A stretch of DNA of 64,000 nucleotides, from NCBI RefSeq assembly GCF_004912165.1, contig NZ_STGV01000001.1, forward strand, positions 1,178,001 to 1,242,000. Direction: 5' to 3'. A program made the translations under genes and the position numbers. The notes beneath the pieces were generated by a model that had not been told where the DNA came from, searched no databases, and worked only from the letters and a program-made list of their open reading frames with translations. Of this stretch, positions 9,394-17,305 are shown in pieces. Numbering within the stretch: the stretch's first letter is position 1; every line of letters begins with the position of its first letter. The stretch is from Peteryoungia ipomoeae (GTDB taxonomy: Bacteria; Pseudomonadota; Alphaproteobacteria; Rhizobiales; Rhizobiaceae).

Positions 9394-9879
9394 TCAGGGA
9401 AGCTTGATGGCAAACCTGATGATCTTCCTACCAATCACATAGAGGGCGGTCCACAGTACGATACCCACGAGCGCGAGGTAGTGAAACTGAAATGCCTGGT
9501 CTTTTTTGATCAAGACAAGCGGTCGCGAGCGGGTCGGATCTGCTGTGTCGTAGAGGACATCTATCCTCTTGGCCATGGGCACGGCCTCACGCTCGAACCA
9601 CCCTGTCTTCTGGCAAGGAAAATGCGATCGTTGGCGCATCACTTGACCATCCTCGGCCACAAAAGTGTACAGGATTTGATAGGTGCAGGAGCGCCTGCCT
9701 CTACGATGTTTGATTTCAACGTTTTGCACCTCGGCGATAGCTGCAGTCCAATGCTCGAGCTGCTGCTCCGCGATACGTTTGTTTTGGATATGTACGGGCA
9801 ATACGAGACCTATCAAAATCGTGGATAAGACTAGCGCAAAAGCGTGCGACGCCAGCTTTGCCCGCTTCTCGTATTTCAC
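9394..9879 (-). CDS. DUF3592-like small membrane protein
   Basis: A 161-residue protein with an N-terminal TM (about residues 12-30), a middle soluble section with two Cys pairs' worth of cysteines (RRSCTYQILYTF, SHFPCQKTGW) and RIDVLYDTADPTRSRPL, and a C-terminal TM at about 132-152. The TM, soluble strand-rich part with a V.YDP-like motif, and TM layout resembles DUF3592 proteins, whose function is unknown. It starts with GTG behind a GGAGG site five bases away. It stands alone between fabD and a divergently oriented aldo/keto reductase. Confidence 0.6.
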   Translation of the reverse strand: MKYEKRAKLASHAFALVLSTILIGLVLPVHIQNKRIAEQQLEHWTAAIAEVQNVEIKHRRGRRSCTYQILYTFVAEDGQVMRQRSHFPCQKTGWFEREAVPMAKRIDVLYDTADPTRSRPLVLIKKDQAFQFHYLALVGIVLWTALYVIGRKIIRFAIKLP

Positions 9880-10108
9880 TCTGTCCCTCCGGCATTTTGC
9901 ACTCTTTATGCCTAGTTATCGAGCAAGGATGAATGCTCCATTACAGCGCCAAGGTGCACTCCAAGCGCGACCACCCGCTTTGCGCGGCTTTCAATCCGCA
10001 GAAAACTGGAGTCCATCATTGCGCGGTTGCGAGATGGCAATTCCTGATTATCTTTGCCACGACTTTGCGGCCTTTCAACTGGCCGACTTCCCCAATAGAG
10101 GCTACCCA

Positions 10109-11152
10109 ATGAAAATGAACCGGCTCGGTCGCACCGATATCCAAGTCTCCGAAATCTGCCTGGGCACCATGACATGGGGCTCGCAGAACAGCGAGGCAGA
10201 GGCCTTCGAACAGATGGATTATGCGCTCGACCAGGGCGTCAACTTCTTCGATACCGCCGAACTCTATCCGACGACGCCGCTATCGCCAGAGACCTACGCG
10301 CTCACCGAGCGCCTGATCGGCAACTGGTTTGCGACTTCGGGCAAGCGCGACAAGGTTGTCCTCGCAACCAAGGTGGCGGGTGCCGGTCGTGACTATATCC
10401 GCGGCGGCGCGCCGATCACGGCGCAATCCATTCTGGACGCCGTGGATGCAAGCCTCGAACGTCTGAAGACAGATTATATCGACCTCTACCAGATCCACTG
10501 GCCGAACCGGGGTCATTTCCATTTCCGTGGCTCCTGGACTTACGATCCTTCGGGACAGGACAAGGCACGCACTGCCGACGAAATCCTGGAAAAGCTTGAA
10601 GCCCTCAATCTCTGCGTCCACGCCGGCAAGATCCGGGCGATCGGCCTTTCCAACGAGACCACCTGGGGCACACAGAAATTCCTGACGACTGCCGAAGAGA
10701 AGGGCCTGCCGCGAGTCGCGACAATCCAGAACGAATACAATCTCCTCTATCGGCATCACGATCTGGATCTCGCCGAACTCTCCCATCACGAGGATGTCGG
10801 CCTTCTCGCCTACTCGCCGCTCGCTGGCGGCATTCTGTCCGGCAAATATCTTGATGGCAGCAAGCCGGCGGGATCGCGCGGCGCAATCAATGGCAATATC
10901 GGCGGGCGACTGGTGCCGCAGCAGCAAGCCCCGACGCGGCTTTATGTAGAGCTTGCCCGCAAACATGGCATGGACCCGTCAGCCATGGCCATCGCCTTCT
11001 GCCTGACACGACCCTTCATGGCCTCGGTCATCATCGGCGCCACGACGATGGAACAGCTCAAGATCAACATGTCCGCAGGCGAGCTGAAGCTTTCAGCGGA
11101 GTTGATCGACGACATTGCCGCCATCCATCGGGATTTCCCCATGCCGATCTAG
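10109..11152 (+). CDS. Aldo/keto reductase (Tas-like)
   Basis: A 347-residue TIM-barrel NADP(H)-dependent oxidoreductase. The catalytic tetrad is visible: Asp48 and Tyr53 (FFDTAELYP), Lys88 (VLATKVAG) and His130 (YQIHWPNR). The C-terminal cofactor segment reads SVIIGATTMEQLKIN. The overall text resembles the Tas/YajO group (MTWGSQNSEAEAFEQ). The frame is open far upstream, but the family start at 10109 follows AGAGG by eight bases. The substrate is not predictable. A long hairpin lies 58 bp past the stop. Confidence 0.9.
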   Translation: MKMNRLGRTDIQVSEICLGTMTWGSQNSEAEAFEQMDYALDQGVNFFDTAELYPTTPLSPETYALTERLIGNWFATSGKRDKVVLATKVAGAGRDYIRGGAPITAQSILDAVDASLERLKTDYIDLYQIHWPNRGHFHFRGSWTYDPSGQDKARTADEILEKLEALNLCVHAGKIRAIGLSNETTWGTQKFLTTAEEKGLPRVATIQNEYNLLYRHHDLDLAELSHHEDVGLLAYSPLAGGILSGKYLDGSKPAGSRGAINGNIGGRLVPQQQAPTRLYVELARKHGMDPSAMAIAFCLTRPFMASVIIGATTMEQLKINMSAGELKLSAELIDDIAAIHRDFPMPI

Positions 11153-11209
11153 AGAGCATGCCACCCGAAACGCGGTCGCTTCGGCGCCGGAAAACATGAC
11201 AAAGACAAA

Positions 11210-11257
11210 CACACAGAGCAATTGCGGCGATCCCTGATCGCCGAGCTGCTCTGTGTG
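11210..11257. terminator. Bipartite stem-loop after the aldo/keto reductase
   Basis: The outer arms (11210-11220 and 11247-11257) pair perfectly over 11 bp. After a small internal loop, the inner arms CGGCGATC (11225-11232) and GATCGCCG (11236-11243) pair over 8 bp with a CCT loop. It has no clear U-tract, so it may be a Rho-independent-like terminator, a processing signal or the core of a small RNA. It lies between two same-strand genes of unrelated function. Confidence 0.45.
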
Positions 11258-11381
11258 ATCTCAACAGCCGGACGACGACGTCAAACGGCTGCTGACAAAA
11301 ATGTGAAGTCAGTTGACCTGTACATATAGCTGAGCCATCGCCACCTGCCGCGGGATCAACCGAGCGCGATCCGCTCAAATC

Positions 11382-12326
11382 ATGGGGGAAACTTTGGACT
11401 ATCTTCTCGTTATTGGTGGCCTTGTCGGACTTTACTACGGTGCAGAATGGCTGCTGAGAGGCGCCATAGCCCTGGCCCAGAAACTGGGCATACCGACACT
11501 GATCGTCTCACTCGTCATCGTCGGCTTTGGTACATCCATGCCGGAATTGCTGGTCTCCGTTCGCGCGGCGCTGGCGGGCTCCTCGGATATTGCGCTCGGC
11601 AATGTTGTCGGCTCAAACGCGGCCAACATTCTGCTGATCATAGGCATTTGCGCACTCATCTTTCCCATTACGCACTGGGACAAGGGCGTCAAACGGGACA
11701 GCTATGTGATGATCGGCGGTGCGGTTCTGCTGCTCGGCCTCGTGCAGTTTGACGCCATCGGACGTCTGGCCGGACTGCTGATGACTTTGGCCTTGCTGGC
11801 CTATGTCGGCTACGCCTATGTCAAGGGCAAAGGCGCAGTGGACGCGCTGGACAGTGAAGAGGTCAAGCACGAAACGCTTGGCGGCGGCTTCATGGCGCTT
11901 CTGATCATCGGCGGCCTTGCGACGCTGTTTGTCGGAGCAGAACTGCTTGTCCGCGGGGCGACCAGCATTGCACGCGACTTCGGCATTTCCGAAGCCGTGA
12001 TCGGGCTGACCGTTGTTGCGGTGGGCACGTCGCTGCCGGAACTTGCAACCGGCGTCATGTCGGCCTTGCGCAAGCACTCCGATATCATGATCGGTAACAT
12101 CGTCGGATCGAACATCTTCAACATCCTGTTCATCCTCGGCGTGACATCGCTCATTCAGCCGATTGCGGTTGCTCCGCGCTTCGGCAGCTTCGATGTCCCG
12201 GTGATGCTCGCCGTCACGATCGGCTTTGCGGCCCTGCTGCTCACCCATGTGGGCGTCCGCAGACTTGTCGCAGGCGCCATGCTCGCAGCCTACGGCGTTT
12301 ACACCTTCGCACTCGTGCAGATCTGA
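11382..12326 (+). CDS. Calcium/sodium antiporter, CaCA family (YrbG-like)
   Basis: A 314-residue inner-membrane cation exchanger with about ten TM helices. Both alpha repeats are present: GTSMPELLVS with GNVVGSNAANILLIIG (about residues 48-90), and GTSLPELATG with GNIVGSNIFNILFILG (about 210-255). The acidic Glu in each PEL motif is the ion ligand in the family. Length matches bacterial YrbG-type proteins. Transport of Ca2+ against Na+ or H+ is family knowledge. It converges on the RTX-like gene, and a shared palindrome spans the junction. Confidence 0.92.
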   Translation: MGETLDYLLVIGGLVGLYYGAEWLLRGAIALAQKLGIPTLIVSLVIVGFGTSMPELLVSVRAALAGSSDIALGNVVGSNAANILLIIGICALIFPITHWDKGVKRDSYVMIGGAVLLLGLVQFDAIGRLAGLLMTLALLAYVGYAYVKGKGAVDALDSEEVKHETLGGGFMALLIIGGLATLFVGAELLVRGATSIARDFGISEAVIGLTVVAVGTSLPELATGVMSALRKHSDIMIGNIVGSNIFNILFILGVTSLIQPIAVAPRFGSFDVPVMLAVTIGFAALLLTHVGVRRLVAGAMLAAYGVYTFALVQI

Positions 12327-12346
12327 ACACAGCACCTGAAGAGATT

Positions 12347-12375
12347 GGTCAACCGATCCTCAGGATCGTTTGACC
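12347..12375. terminator. Bidirectional hairpin between convergent genes
   Basis: A 13-bp stem with one mismatch and a TCA loop (GGTCAACCGATCC against GGATCGTTTGACC). It spans the last codons and stop of the minus-strand RTX-like gene and begins 20 bases after the plus-strand antiporter stop. Near symmetry would let it work on either strand, but neither side has a good U-tract. Confidence 0.45.
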
Positions 12376-13248
12376 ATCTTGCAGACCGAAGGAATATGGC
12401 AGCGCGCCACCCTTCAGTGCGCCCTTGTCGAGCGTAACGCTCAGCGCATCCTGACTGCCGGCAAAGCTTGCCGTCAGCGTCTCGCCTTGAACCACAATCT
12501 GGACATCGCGCTCGGAATATCCATCGAAGCGGATTGTCAGCGCGCCGTTCGATGCAATCTTGTCGCGACCATCACCACGGGCGAAGGCATATTCGGCGAT
12601 CGCATTGTCAGCGGAGGTATCGGTCCGCTTGAAGACGACTGTATCGTCGCCGCGGCCACCGGAGGCAAAGATTCGTGTTCCTTCCAGCGTCAGCTTGTCG
12701 GCGCCGTCTCCCCCATCAATGCCAATCAGCGCATAGCCGGCCGCAGTGATCTGATCATCCCCGTCGCCACCGCTGACATTCATGATCAGGCGGGCCGAAA
12801 GCTCGGCAACGTCATCCCCCACGTCGAGCTCGATCGCGTCGATGAAAGAACCGGAGGCACGAAGCGTGTCTGCGCCCTCGCCCAGCGACACCGAAGCGAG
12901 ATAGGCAGCCTTGGCGGTGACAAGATCTGCACCAGCACCGGTCTCGACGCCAAAGACGCTACGGCTGCTGAAGGTCATCTTGTCATCGCCGTCACTGCCG
13001 CTGGCCGCCGTAATGTGGCCAAGCGACCCGTCAACCGCAGGCTCCTGGGCAAGCGGGGCATCGCGCAGTGCAAGAATTTCGATGATCCGGGAGAGCGCCC
13101 GCTGCCCTGCCGTTTCCGATGGCACGCTTTGAGATTGCACAGATCGGATTGCTTCACGCACCGGAGCTTGCGACGGCGACGCAGTGAACAACTGCATCAT
13201 GTAACTCGCCGCATTGGGATTGCGATAGAAGCTGTTGATCGTCGTCAT
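12349..13248 (-). CDS. RTX-like calcium-binding repeat protein of unknown function
   Basis: A 299-residue acidic protein. After about 70 non-repetitive residues come at least seven degenerate glycine-aspartate blocks: GSDGDD, GAGAD, GEGAD, GDGDD, GGDGAD, GGRGDD and RGDGRD, each followed by hydrophobic residues (for example DKLTLEG, DQITAAG). This is the pattern of Ca2+-binding beta-roll (RTX) repeats. No signal peptide is visible, and no type I secretion ABC or membrane-fusion gene is adjacent, though RTX proteins normally use a C-terminal export signal; the end reads SFGLQDGQTILRIG. It could be a small secreted beta-roll protein or a surface-associated one. The role is unknown. Confidence 0.7.
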   Translation of the reverse strand: MTTINSFYRNPNAASYMMQLFTASPSQAPVREAIRSVQSQSVPSETAGQRALSRIIEILALRDAPLAQEPAVDGSLGHITAASGSDGDDKMTFSSRSVFGVETGAGADLVTAKAAYLASVSLGEGADTLRASGSFIDAIELDVGDDVAELSARLIMNVSGGDGDDQITAAGYALIGIDGGDGADKLTLEGTRIFASGGRGDDTVVFKRTDTSADNAIAEYAFARGDGRDKIASNGALTIRFDGYSERDVQIVVQGETLTASFAGSQDALSVTLDKGALKGGALPYSFGLQDGQTILRIG

Positions 13249-13268
13249 CGGCAGATACCCGGATCAGG

Positions 13269-13314
13269 TGTAAGATCGCCACGATATCGCGGCTTTCTTC
13301 AGGAAGATCTTACA
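13269..13314. promoter_or_regulatory. Nested inverted repeat upstream of the RTX-like gene
   Basis: TGTAAGATC (13269-13277) and GATCTTACA (13306-13314) are perfect 9-bp inverted arms with a 28-base spacer. Inside the spacer lies a near-palindrome centred on CGATATCG. It starts 20 bp upstream of the RTX-like gene start and could be an operator or a 5'-leader hairpin for that gene. Confidence 0.4.
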
Positions 13315-13411
13315 TGCTGCTTGCCCGTCACCGAAGCGTTACCTGACCCTTCAGTAAGGAAAGCGTTAACGGGAACGTGAGGCCCAGTGCGCGTGAAAAC
13401 GGCAACCGCAC

Positions 13412-13439
13412 TTGCATTCCCAGCCAAAGCGCGTATAAG
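13412..13439 (+). promoter_or_regulatory. Candidate sigma-70 promoter for rpsF operon
   Basis: TTGCAT (13412-13417), a 16-base spacer and TATAAG (13434-13439) fit a housekeeping promoter. Transcription would start near 13446, giving a leader of about 220 bases before rpsF. That leader contains an outer stem CCGTTCA/TGAACGG (13444-13483) enclosing CACC/GGTG and CGG/CCG pairs. Such long structured leaders are common in autoregulated ribosomal operons, but nothing here identifies a known motif with certainty. The rest of the 416-base gap (13249-13664) holds no gene I can support. Confidence 0.5.
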
Positions 13440-13664
13440 CGCGCCGTTCACAACACCCGGTCTCCCGGCTGGTGGCTGAACGGAGGGCTGGCAGGTCGCT
13501 TGGCTTGCAGCAGGAACTATTAAGGGTTTCCGGCCTCCCGTGTCTCCGCTCTCGACCGTCTCGAACACACTACTTTTCTTGCCGCGGCTTGCCGCTCAGG
13601 AGCAGTCTGTGAGGCTTAGCGCCGGATCCGGGTGACGACAACCGCAAGAAAAGGCAAAGCTTAC

Positions 13665-14120
13665 ATGGCTCTTTACGAACACGTATTCCTTGCCCGGCAG
13701 GATATGTCCGCTCAGCAGGTTGATGCCCTCGTCGAACAGTACAAGGGTGTCCTCGAAGCTAACGGCGGCAAGGTCGGGCGCGTAGAAAACTGGGGCCTCA
13801 AGTCCCTGACCTACCGCATCAAGAAGAACCGCAAGGCTCACTACGCCCTCATGGACATCGATGCTCCGGCAGCCGCCGTCCATGAAATGGAGCGCCAGAT
13901 GCGCATCAACGAAGACGTTCTTCGTTACATGACCATCGCGGTCGAAGCCCACGAAGAAGGCCCGTCTGCCATGATGCAGAAGCGCGACCGCGACGACCGT
14001 CCGCGTCGTGATGGCGACGATCGTGGCCCGCGCCGCGATTTCGGCGACCGTGGCCCGCGCCCGGACCGTGGTCCGCGTGAAGGCGGCTTTGAGCGTCGTC
14101 CGCGCGAAGACCGCGCGTAA
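13665..14120 (+). CDS. rpsF: 30S ribosomal protein S6
   Basis: A 151-residue small-subunit protein that pairs with S18 on 16S rRNA. The start [12 protein letters not shown] and the core to about residue 95 are standard S6. Beyond residue about 105 is a long Arg/Asp/Gly tail ([15 protein letters not shown] and similar blocks), which rhizobial S6 proteins carry in variable lengths. The frame is open 11 codons upstream, but ATG 13665 has AAGG about ten bases away and gives the family N-terminus. It is the first gene of rpsF-rpsR-DUF2232-rplI. Confidence 0.97.
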   Translation: MALYEHVFLARQDMSAQQVDALVEQYKGVLEANGGKVGRVENWGLKSLTYRIKKNRKAHYALMDIDAPAAAVHEMERQMRINEDVLRYMTIAVEAHEEGPSAMMQKRDRDDRPRRDGDDRGPRRDFGDRGPRPDRGPREGGFERRPREDRA

Positions 14121-14143
14121 TCTGTAGAACAGGAGAAATTACA

Positions 14144-14392
14144 ATGGCTGATGCATCCTCTTCTCAGGCCCGCCGCCCGTTCCATCGTCGTCGCAAGACC
14201 TGCCCCTTCTCGGGCGCGAATGCACCGAAGATCGACTACAAGGACGTTCGCCTCCTGCAGCGCTACATTTCCGAGCGCGGCAAGATCGTTCCTTCGCGTA
14301 TCACTGCAGTTTCCCAGAAGAAGCAGCGCGAACTGGCCCAGGCCATCAAGCGCGCCCGTTTCCTCGGCCTGCTGCCTTACGTTGTAGCATAA
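14144..14392 (+). CDS. rpsR: 30S ribosomal protein S18
   Basis: An 82-residue basic protein, partner of S6 on the platform of the small subunit. It has the typical motifs [55 protein letters not shown]. It starts 23 bp after rpsF behind CAGGAG. A perfect hairpin follows eight bases after its stop. Confidence 0.98.
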   Translation: MADASSSQARRPFHRRRKTCPFSGANAPKIDYKDVRLLQRYISERGKIVPSRITAVSQKKQRELAQAIKRARFLGLLPYVVA

Positions 14393-14400
14393 TTGAGCTG

Positions 14401-14431
14401 ACGACCCGCTGATTAAGAGTCAGCGGGTCGT
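14401..14431 (+). terminator. Perfect 12-bp hairpin after rpsR
   Basis: ACGACCCGCTGA (14401-14412) and TCAGCGGGTCGT (14420-14431) pair without mismatch over a 7-base loop. Only a short TTAT follows, so termination may be partial, which would set rpsF-rpsR expression above the downstream DUF2232 and rplI genes. Confidence 0.6.
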
Positions 14432-14576
14432 TATCCCTTCCGCGTTGGGCGCGGATCGGAACCGAATGCCTCAAGGCGCGATATCAGCGGCTTAAGGTGA
14501 AAACCCATGTTGGGGATGCTTTTGCGACAGCGCATTTGGCCCTCCCCTAACTGCTAGAACCAGCAGGACAGCGACG

Positions 14577-15554
14577 TTGAAAAAACTGGATGCAAAATTG
14601 CTGAGGACCGGCTTTCTCGCCGGCATTACCGCCGCCCTGCTCGTGCTGGGTGCTGCGGCACAGCCTGCCTTTGCATCGATCCTTTACGCGGCGTCCGCGC
14701 TTCCCGTTCTCATCGTCGGCCTCGGCTGGGGTAATACTGCCTCGATCACCGCCGTTCTGACGGCTGCCCTGCTCGGCACGATCAGCGTTTCGCCGATGTT
14801 CGCCTTCGGCATGGCGCTTTTCACGCTGGCTCCGGCCGCATGGATTGCGCATCTGGCAAGCCTTGCGCGGCCGGCATCGGAAATCGGCGGCCCCGAAAAC
14901 CTGATTGCCTGGTTTCCGCTCTCCGACATTCTCCTGCAGCTCTGCGGCTTTGTCACCGCCGCCGTTATCCTGCTCGGCATCATCATCGGCTTCGGTCCGG
15001 AATTCACCGGCCAGCTGATCGACGCCATGATGCAGGCGATGAACGACAGCGACCCTGCCATGATGCCGGATGCCGGCGCAGTTGAGCAGTTGAAGCGTAC
15101 CATGGTGCTGCTCCTGCCAATCATCCAGTCCGGCAGCTGGGTCATGCTGCTCCTGGCCATGTATTACATCGCCATGCGCGTCGTCACCGCTTCGGGTCGT
15201 GGTCGTCGTCCGCGCGACGATTTCCCCTCGACGCTTCGTATGGGGCGGGTTGCACCTTTCGTTTTCCTTGGCGGCATGCTGGCGGCCTTTGCCGGCGGCG
15301 TTCCGGCGATGATCGGCGCCACCGTTTGCGGCGCCTTCGGGGCCGGCTTCCTCGTGGCGGGCTTTGCCTCGCTGCACGAAAGGACGCGCGGCAAGGACTG
15401 GCGCGTGCCGGCCCTTGTGCTTGCCTATCTCTCATCGATCATGCTGCTGCCGCTCGTGATCCCACTGATCATCGGTCTTGCCGACACCAGGCGAACCGTT
15501 GCCCTGACGCCGGCCCGCAAGGCCGATACCCCTTCAACAGACACAAACGATTGA
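14577..15554 (+). CDS. DUF2232 domain membrane protein
   Basis: A 325-residue integral membrane protein with seven or eight hydrophobic helices (for example [36 protein letters not shown]). In alphaproteobacteria a DUF2232 protein regularly sits between rpsR and rplI; its function is unknown to me. The start is a TTG (14577) with AGGAC about eight bases upstream; no better ATG exists at the N-terminus. It ends 20 bp before rplI. Confidence 0.85.
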   Translation: MKKLDAKLLRTGFLAGITAALLVLGAAAQPAFASILYAASALPVLIVGLGWGNTASITAVLTAALLGTISVSPMFAFGMALFTLAPAAWIAHLASLARPASEIGGPENLIAWFPLSDILLQLCGFVTAAVILLGIIIGFGPEFTGQLIDAMMQAMNDSDPAMMPDAGAVEQLKRTMVLLLPIIQSGSWVMLLLAMYYIAMRVVTASGRGRRPRDDFPSTLRMGRVAPFVFLGGMLAAFAGGVPAMIGATVCGAFGAGFLVAGFASLHERTRGKDWRVPALVLAYLSSIMLLPLVIPLIIGLADTRRTVALTPARKADTPSTDTND

Positions 15555-15574
15555 CCACAGAAAGGAAGAGAATC

Positions 15575-16150
15575 ATGCAAGTCATTCTCCTGGAACGCAT
15601 CGCCAAGCTCGGCCAGATGGGCGAGACCGTTAAGGTTCGCGACGGCTTCGCCCGTAACTACCTGCTGCCGCAGGGCAAGGCGCTGCGCGCCAACGAAGCC
15701 AACAAGAAGCGCTTTGAAGCCGAGCGCGCAACGCTCGAAGCCCGCAACCTCGAGCGCAAGTCGGAAGCCCAGCAGGTTGCTGACGCGCTTGCCGGCAAGT
15801 CCTTCATCGTCGTCCGTTCGGCTGGCGAAACCGGCCAGCTCTACGGTTCGGTTGCCGCCCGCGACGTCGTCGAGATCCTGGCCGCAGAAGGCTTCAACGT
15901 CGGCCGCAACCAGGTCGAGCTGAACACCCCGATCAAGGCCATCGGCCTGCATCAGGTAACGCTGCACCTGCATTCGGAAGTCGAGCTCACCGTTGAACTC
16001 AACGTTGCCCGTTCGGCTGAAGAAGCAGAGCGCCAGGCCAAGGGCGAAAGCCTGACCTCGGCCGACGCCATCTACGGCGTTGACGAAGATGCCCTGCGTC
16101 CGGAAGATTTCTTCGATCCGGAAGCCGACATGGACGGCGAAGACGAGTAA
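15575..16150 (+). CDS. rplI: 50S ribosomal protein L9
   Basis: A 191-residue large-subunit protein that binds 23S rRNA. The N-terminal domain has the signature [30 protein letters not shown] (two adjoining motifs), then the long central helix and the C-domain. It is longer than the roughly 150-residue E. coli form because of an acidic tail ([21 protein letters not shown], in the last 25 residues) common in rhizobia. AGGAAGAG lies just before the ATG. It ends at a strong terminator. Confidence 0.98.
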   Translation: MQVILLERIAKLGQMGETVKVRDGFARNYLLPQGKALRANEANKKRFEAERATLEARNLERKSEAQQVADALAGKSFIVVRSAGETGQLYGSVAARDVVEILAAEGFNVGRNQVELNTPIKAIGLHQVTLHLHSEVELTVELNVARSAEEAERQAKGESLTSADAIYGVDEDALRPEDFFDPEADMDGEDE

Positions 16151-16182
16151 TCGTTTCCGGCTCGTCACCTGACGCGCCAAGA

Positions 16183-16220
16183 AAAAAGCCCGGCCCTGCA
16201 ATAGCAAGGCCGGGCTTTTT
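16183..16220. terminator. Strong bidirectional terminator between rplI and hlyD-like gene
   Basis: AAAAAGCCCGGCC and GGCCGGGCTTTTT are perfect 13-bp arms with a 12-base loop. The A and T runs make a U-tract on both strands, so it can end both rplI and the convergent efflux operon. Confidence 0.9.
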
Positions 16221-16237
16221 CGTGGATTATTGCTCCG

Positions 16238-17284
16238 TCAGGCCGGGTCGACGGCCTTGTCGATCTCGACGACGACGGACATGCCGGGTGACAGAAGGTC
16301 ACTTACATCCTGCTCGGGATCGATCGAGATGCGGACGCCCATCCGCTGGGCGATCTTGACGAAGTTGCCGCTGGCATTGTCGGGTTTGATCACCGAAAAT
16401 TCCGAACCGGCCGCGGGTGAGAAGCGCTCCACCTTGCCTTTCAGAATACGACGATCGAGCGCATCGACACGGATATCGACCGGTTGACCGACCTGCATAC
16501 CGGCAAGCTGGGTTTCCTTGAAATTGGCGATGACCCAGACATCCGAGGGTACCACTGCCATCAGCTGGGTTCCGGCGGAGACGAACTGACCGACGCGGGC
16601 GCCGACTTCACCAAGCTTGCCATCCCGCGGGGCGCGGATTTCGGTGTTGGAAAGGTCGATCCTGGCGAGTTCCACCTGCGCCTCGGCATTGGCAACGGCG
16701 GCCTCCAGCGACCCCCTGTTGACGATGATAGTCTGCAGATCCTGACGGGCGACTTCGACACCTGCTTTAGCCTGGGCCATGCCTGCACGGGCCCGATCAA
16801 GGGAGGCTTGGGCCTGCTCCTGCGCGCTGGTTGCCACAACGCCGCTGCGCGTCAGGCTGTTTTGTCGATCCGACTGGCTCTGCGCCTGCTGCAGATCGGC
16901 AGCGGCGGCATCAACGGAAGCCTCGCTCGAGGCGATGCCCGCCTGTGCAGCCACTTCCTGTTGATGGGAATTGTTGAGCGCTGCCTTCTGTGTGGCAAGG
17001 GCCGCCTCCGCCTGAGCCAGCTTCTGGCGATAGATGCGGTCATCGATGCGGGCGAGCAACTGGCCCTTCTCGACCTTCTGGTAATCCTGAACGGGGATCT
17101 CGACGACATAGCCGCTGACCTGCGGGCTCAGTGTCGTGACATAGCCGCGGACATAGGCGTTGTCGGTCATTTCGACGGAACTGGTGAAAGGCGGCAGCCG
17201 CCAAGCGTAGAGCACCAGCGAGGTGCCGATCAAGGCTCCGAGGATGACGAGCAGGGTAACGGGTGTGAATATCTTCTTCAGCAT
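16238..17284 (-). CDS. HlyD/EmrA family membrane fusion protein
   Basis: A 348-residue periplasmic adaptor anchored by one N-terminal TM (about residues 7-28). A biotin/lipoyl-like strand pair (TTLSPQVSGYVVEIPVQDYQKVEKG) is followed by an alanine- and glutamine-rich coiled coil at about 90-210 and the beta-barrel end (DVWVIANFKETQLAGMQVGQPVDIRVD). It would link the DHA2 transporter encoded just upstream to an outer-membrane channel. It is the last gene of marR-emrB-emrA. Substrates are unknown. Confidence 0.9.
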   Translation of the reverse strand: MLKKIFTPVTLLVILGALIGTSLVLYAWRLPPFTSSVEMTDNAYVRGYVTTLSPQVSGYVVEIPVQDYQKVEKGQLLARIDDRIYRQKLAQAEAALATQKAALNNSHQQEVAAQAGIASSEASVDAAAADLQQAQSQSDRQNSLTRSGVVATSAQEQAQASLDRARAGMAQAKAGVEVARQDLQTIIVNRGSLEAAVANAEAQVELARIDLSNTEIRAPRDGKLGEVGARVGQFVSAGTQLMAVVPSDVWVIANFKETQLAGMQVGQPVDIRVDALDRRILKGKVERFSPAAGSEFSVIKPDNASGNFVKIAQRMGVRISIDPEQDVSDLLSPGMSVVVEIDKAVDPA

Positions 17285-17305
17285 GGTCGTGGTTCTTTCG
17301 AGACG

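Noticed and set aside
13329..13333. CACCG as a definite S6:S18 leader motif
   Set aside because: It lies about 330 bases from rpsF and upstream of the best promoter; without covariance it is only noted in a finding.
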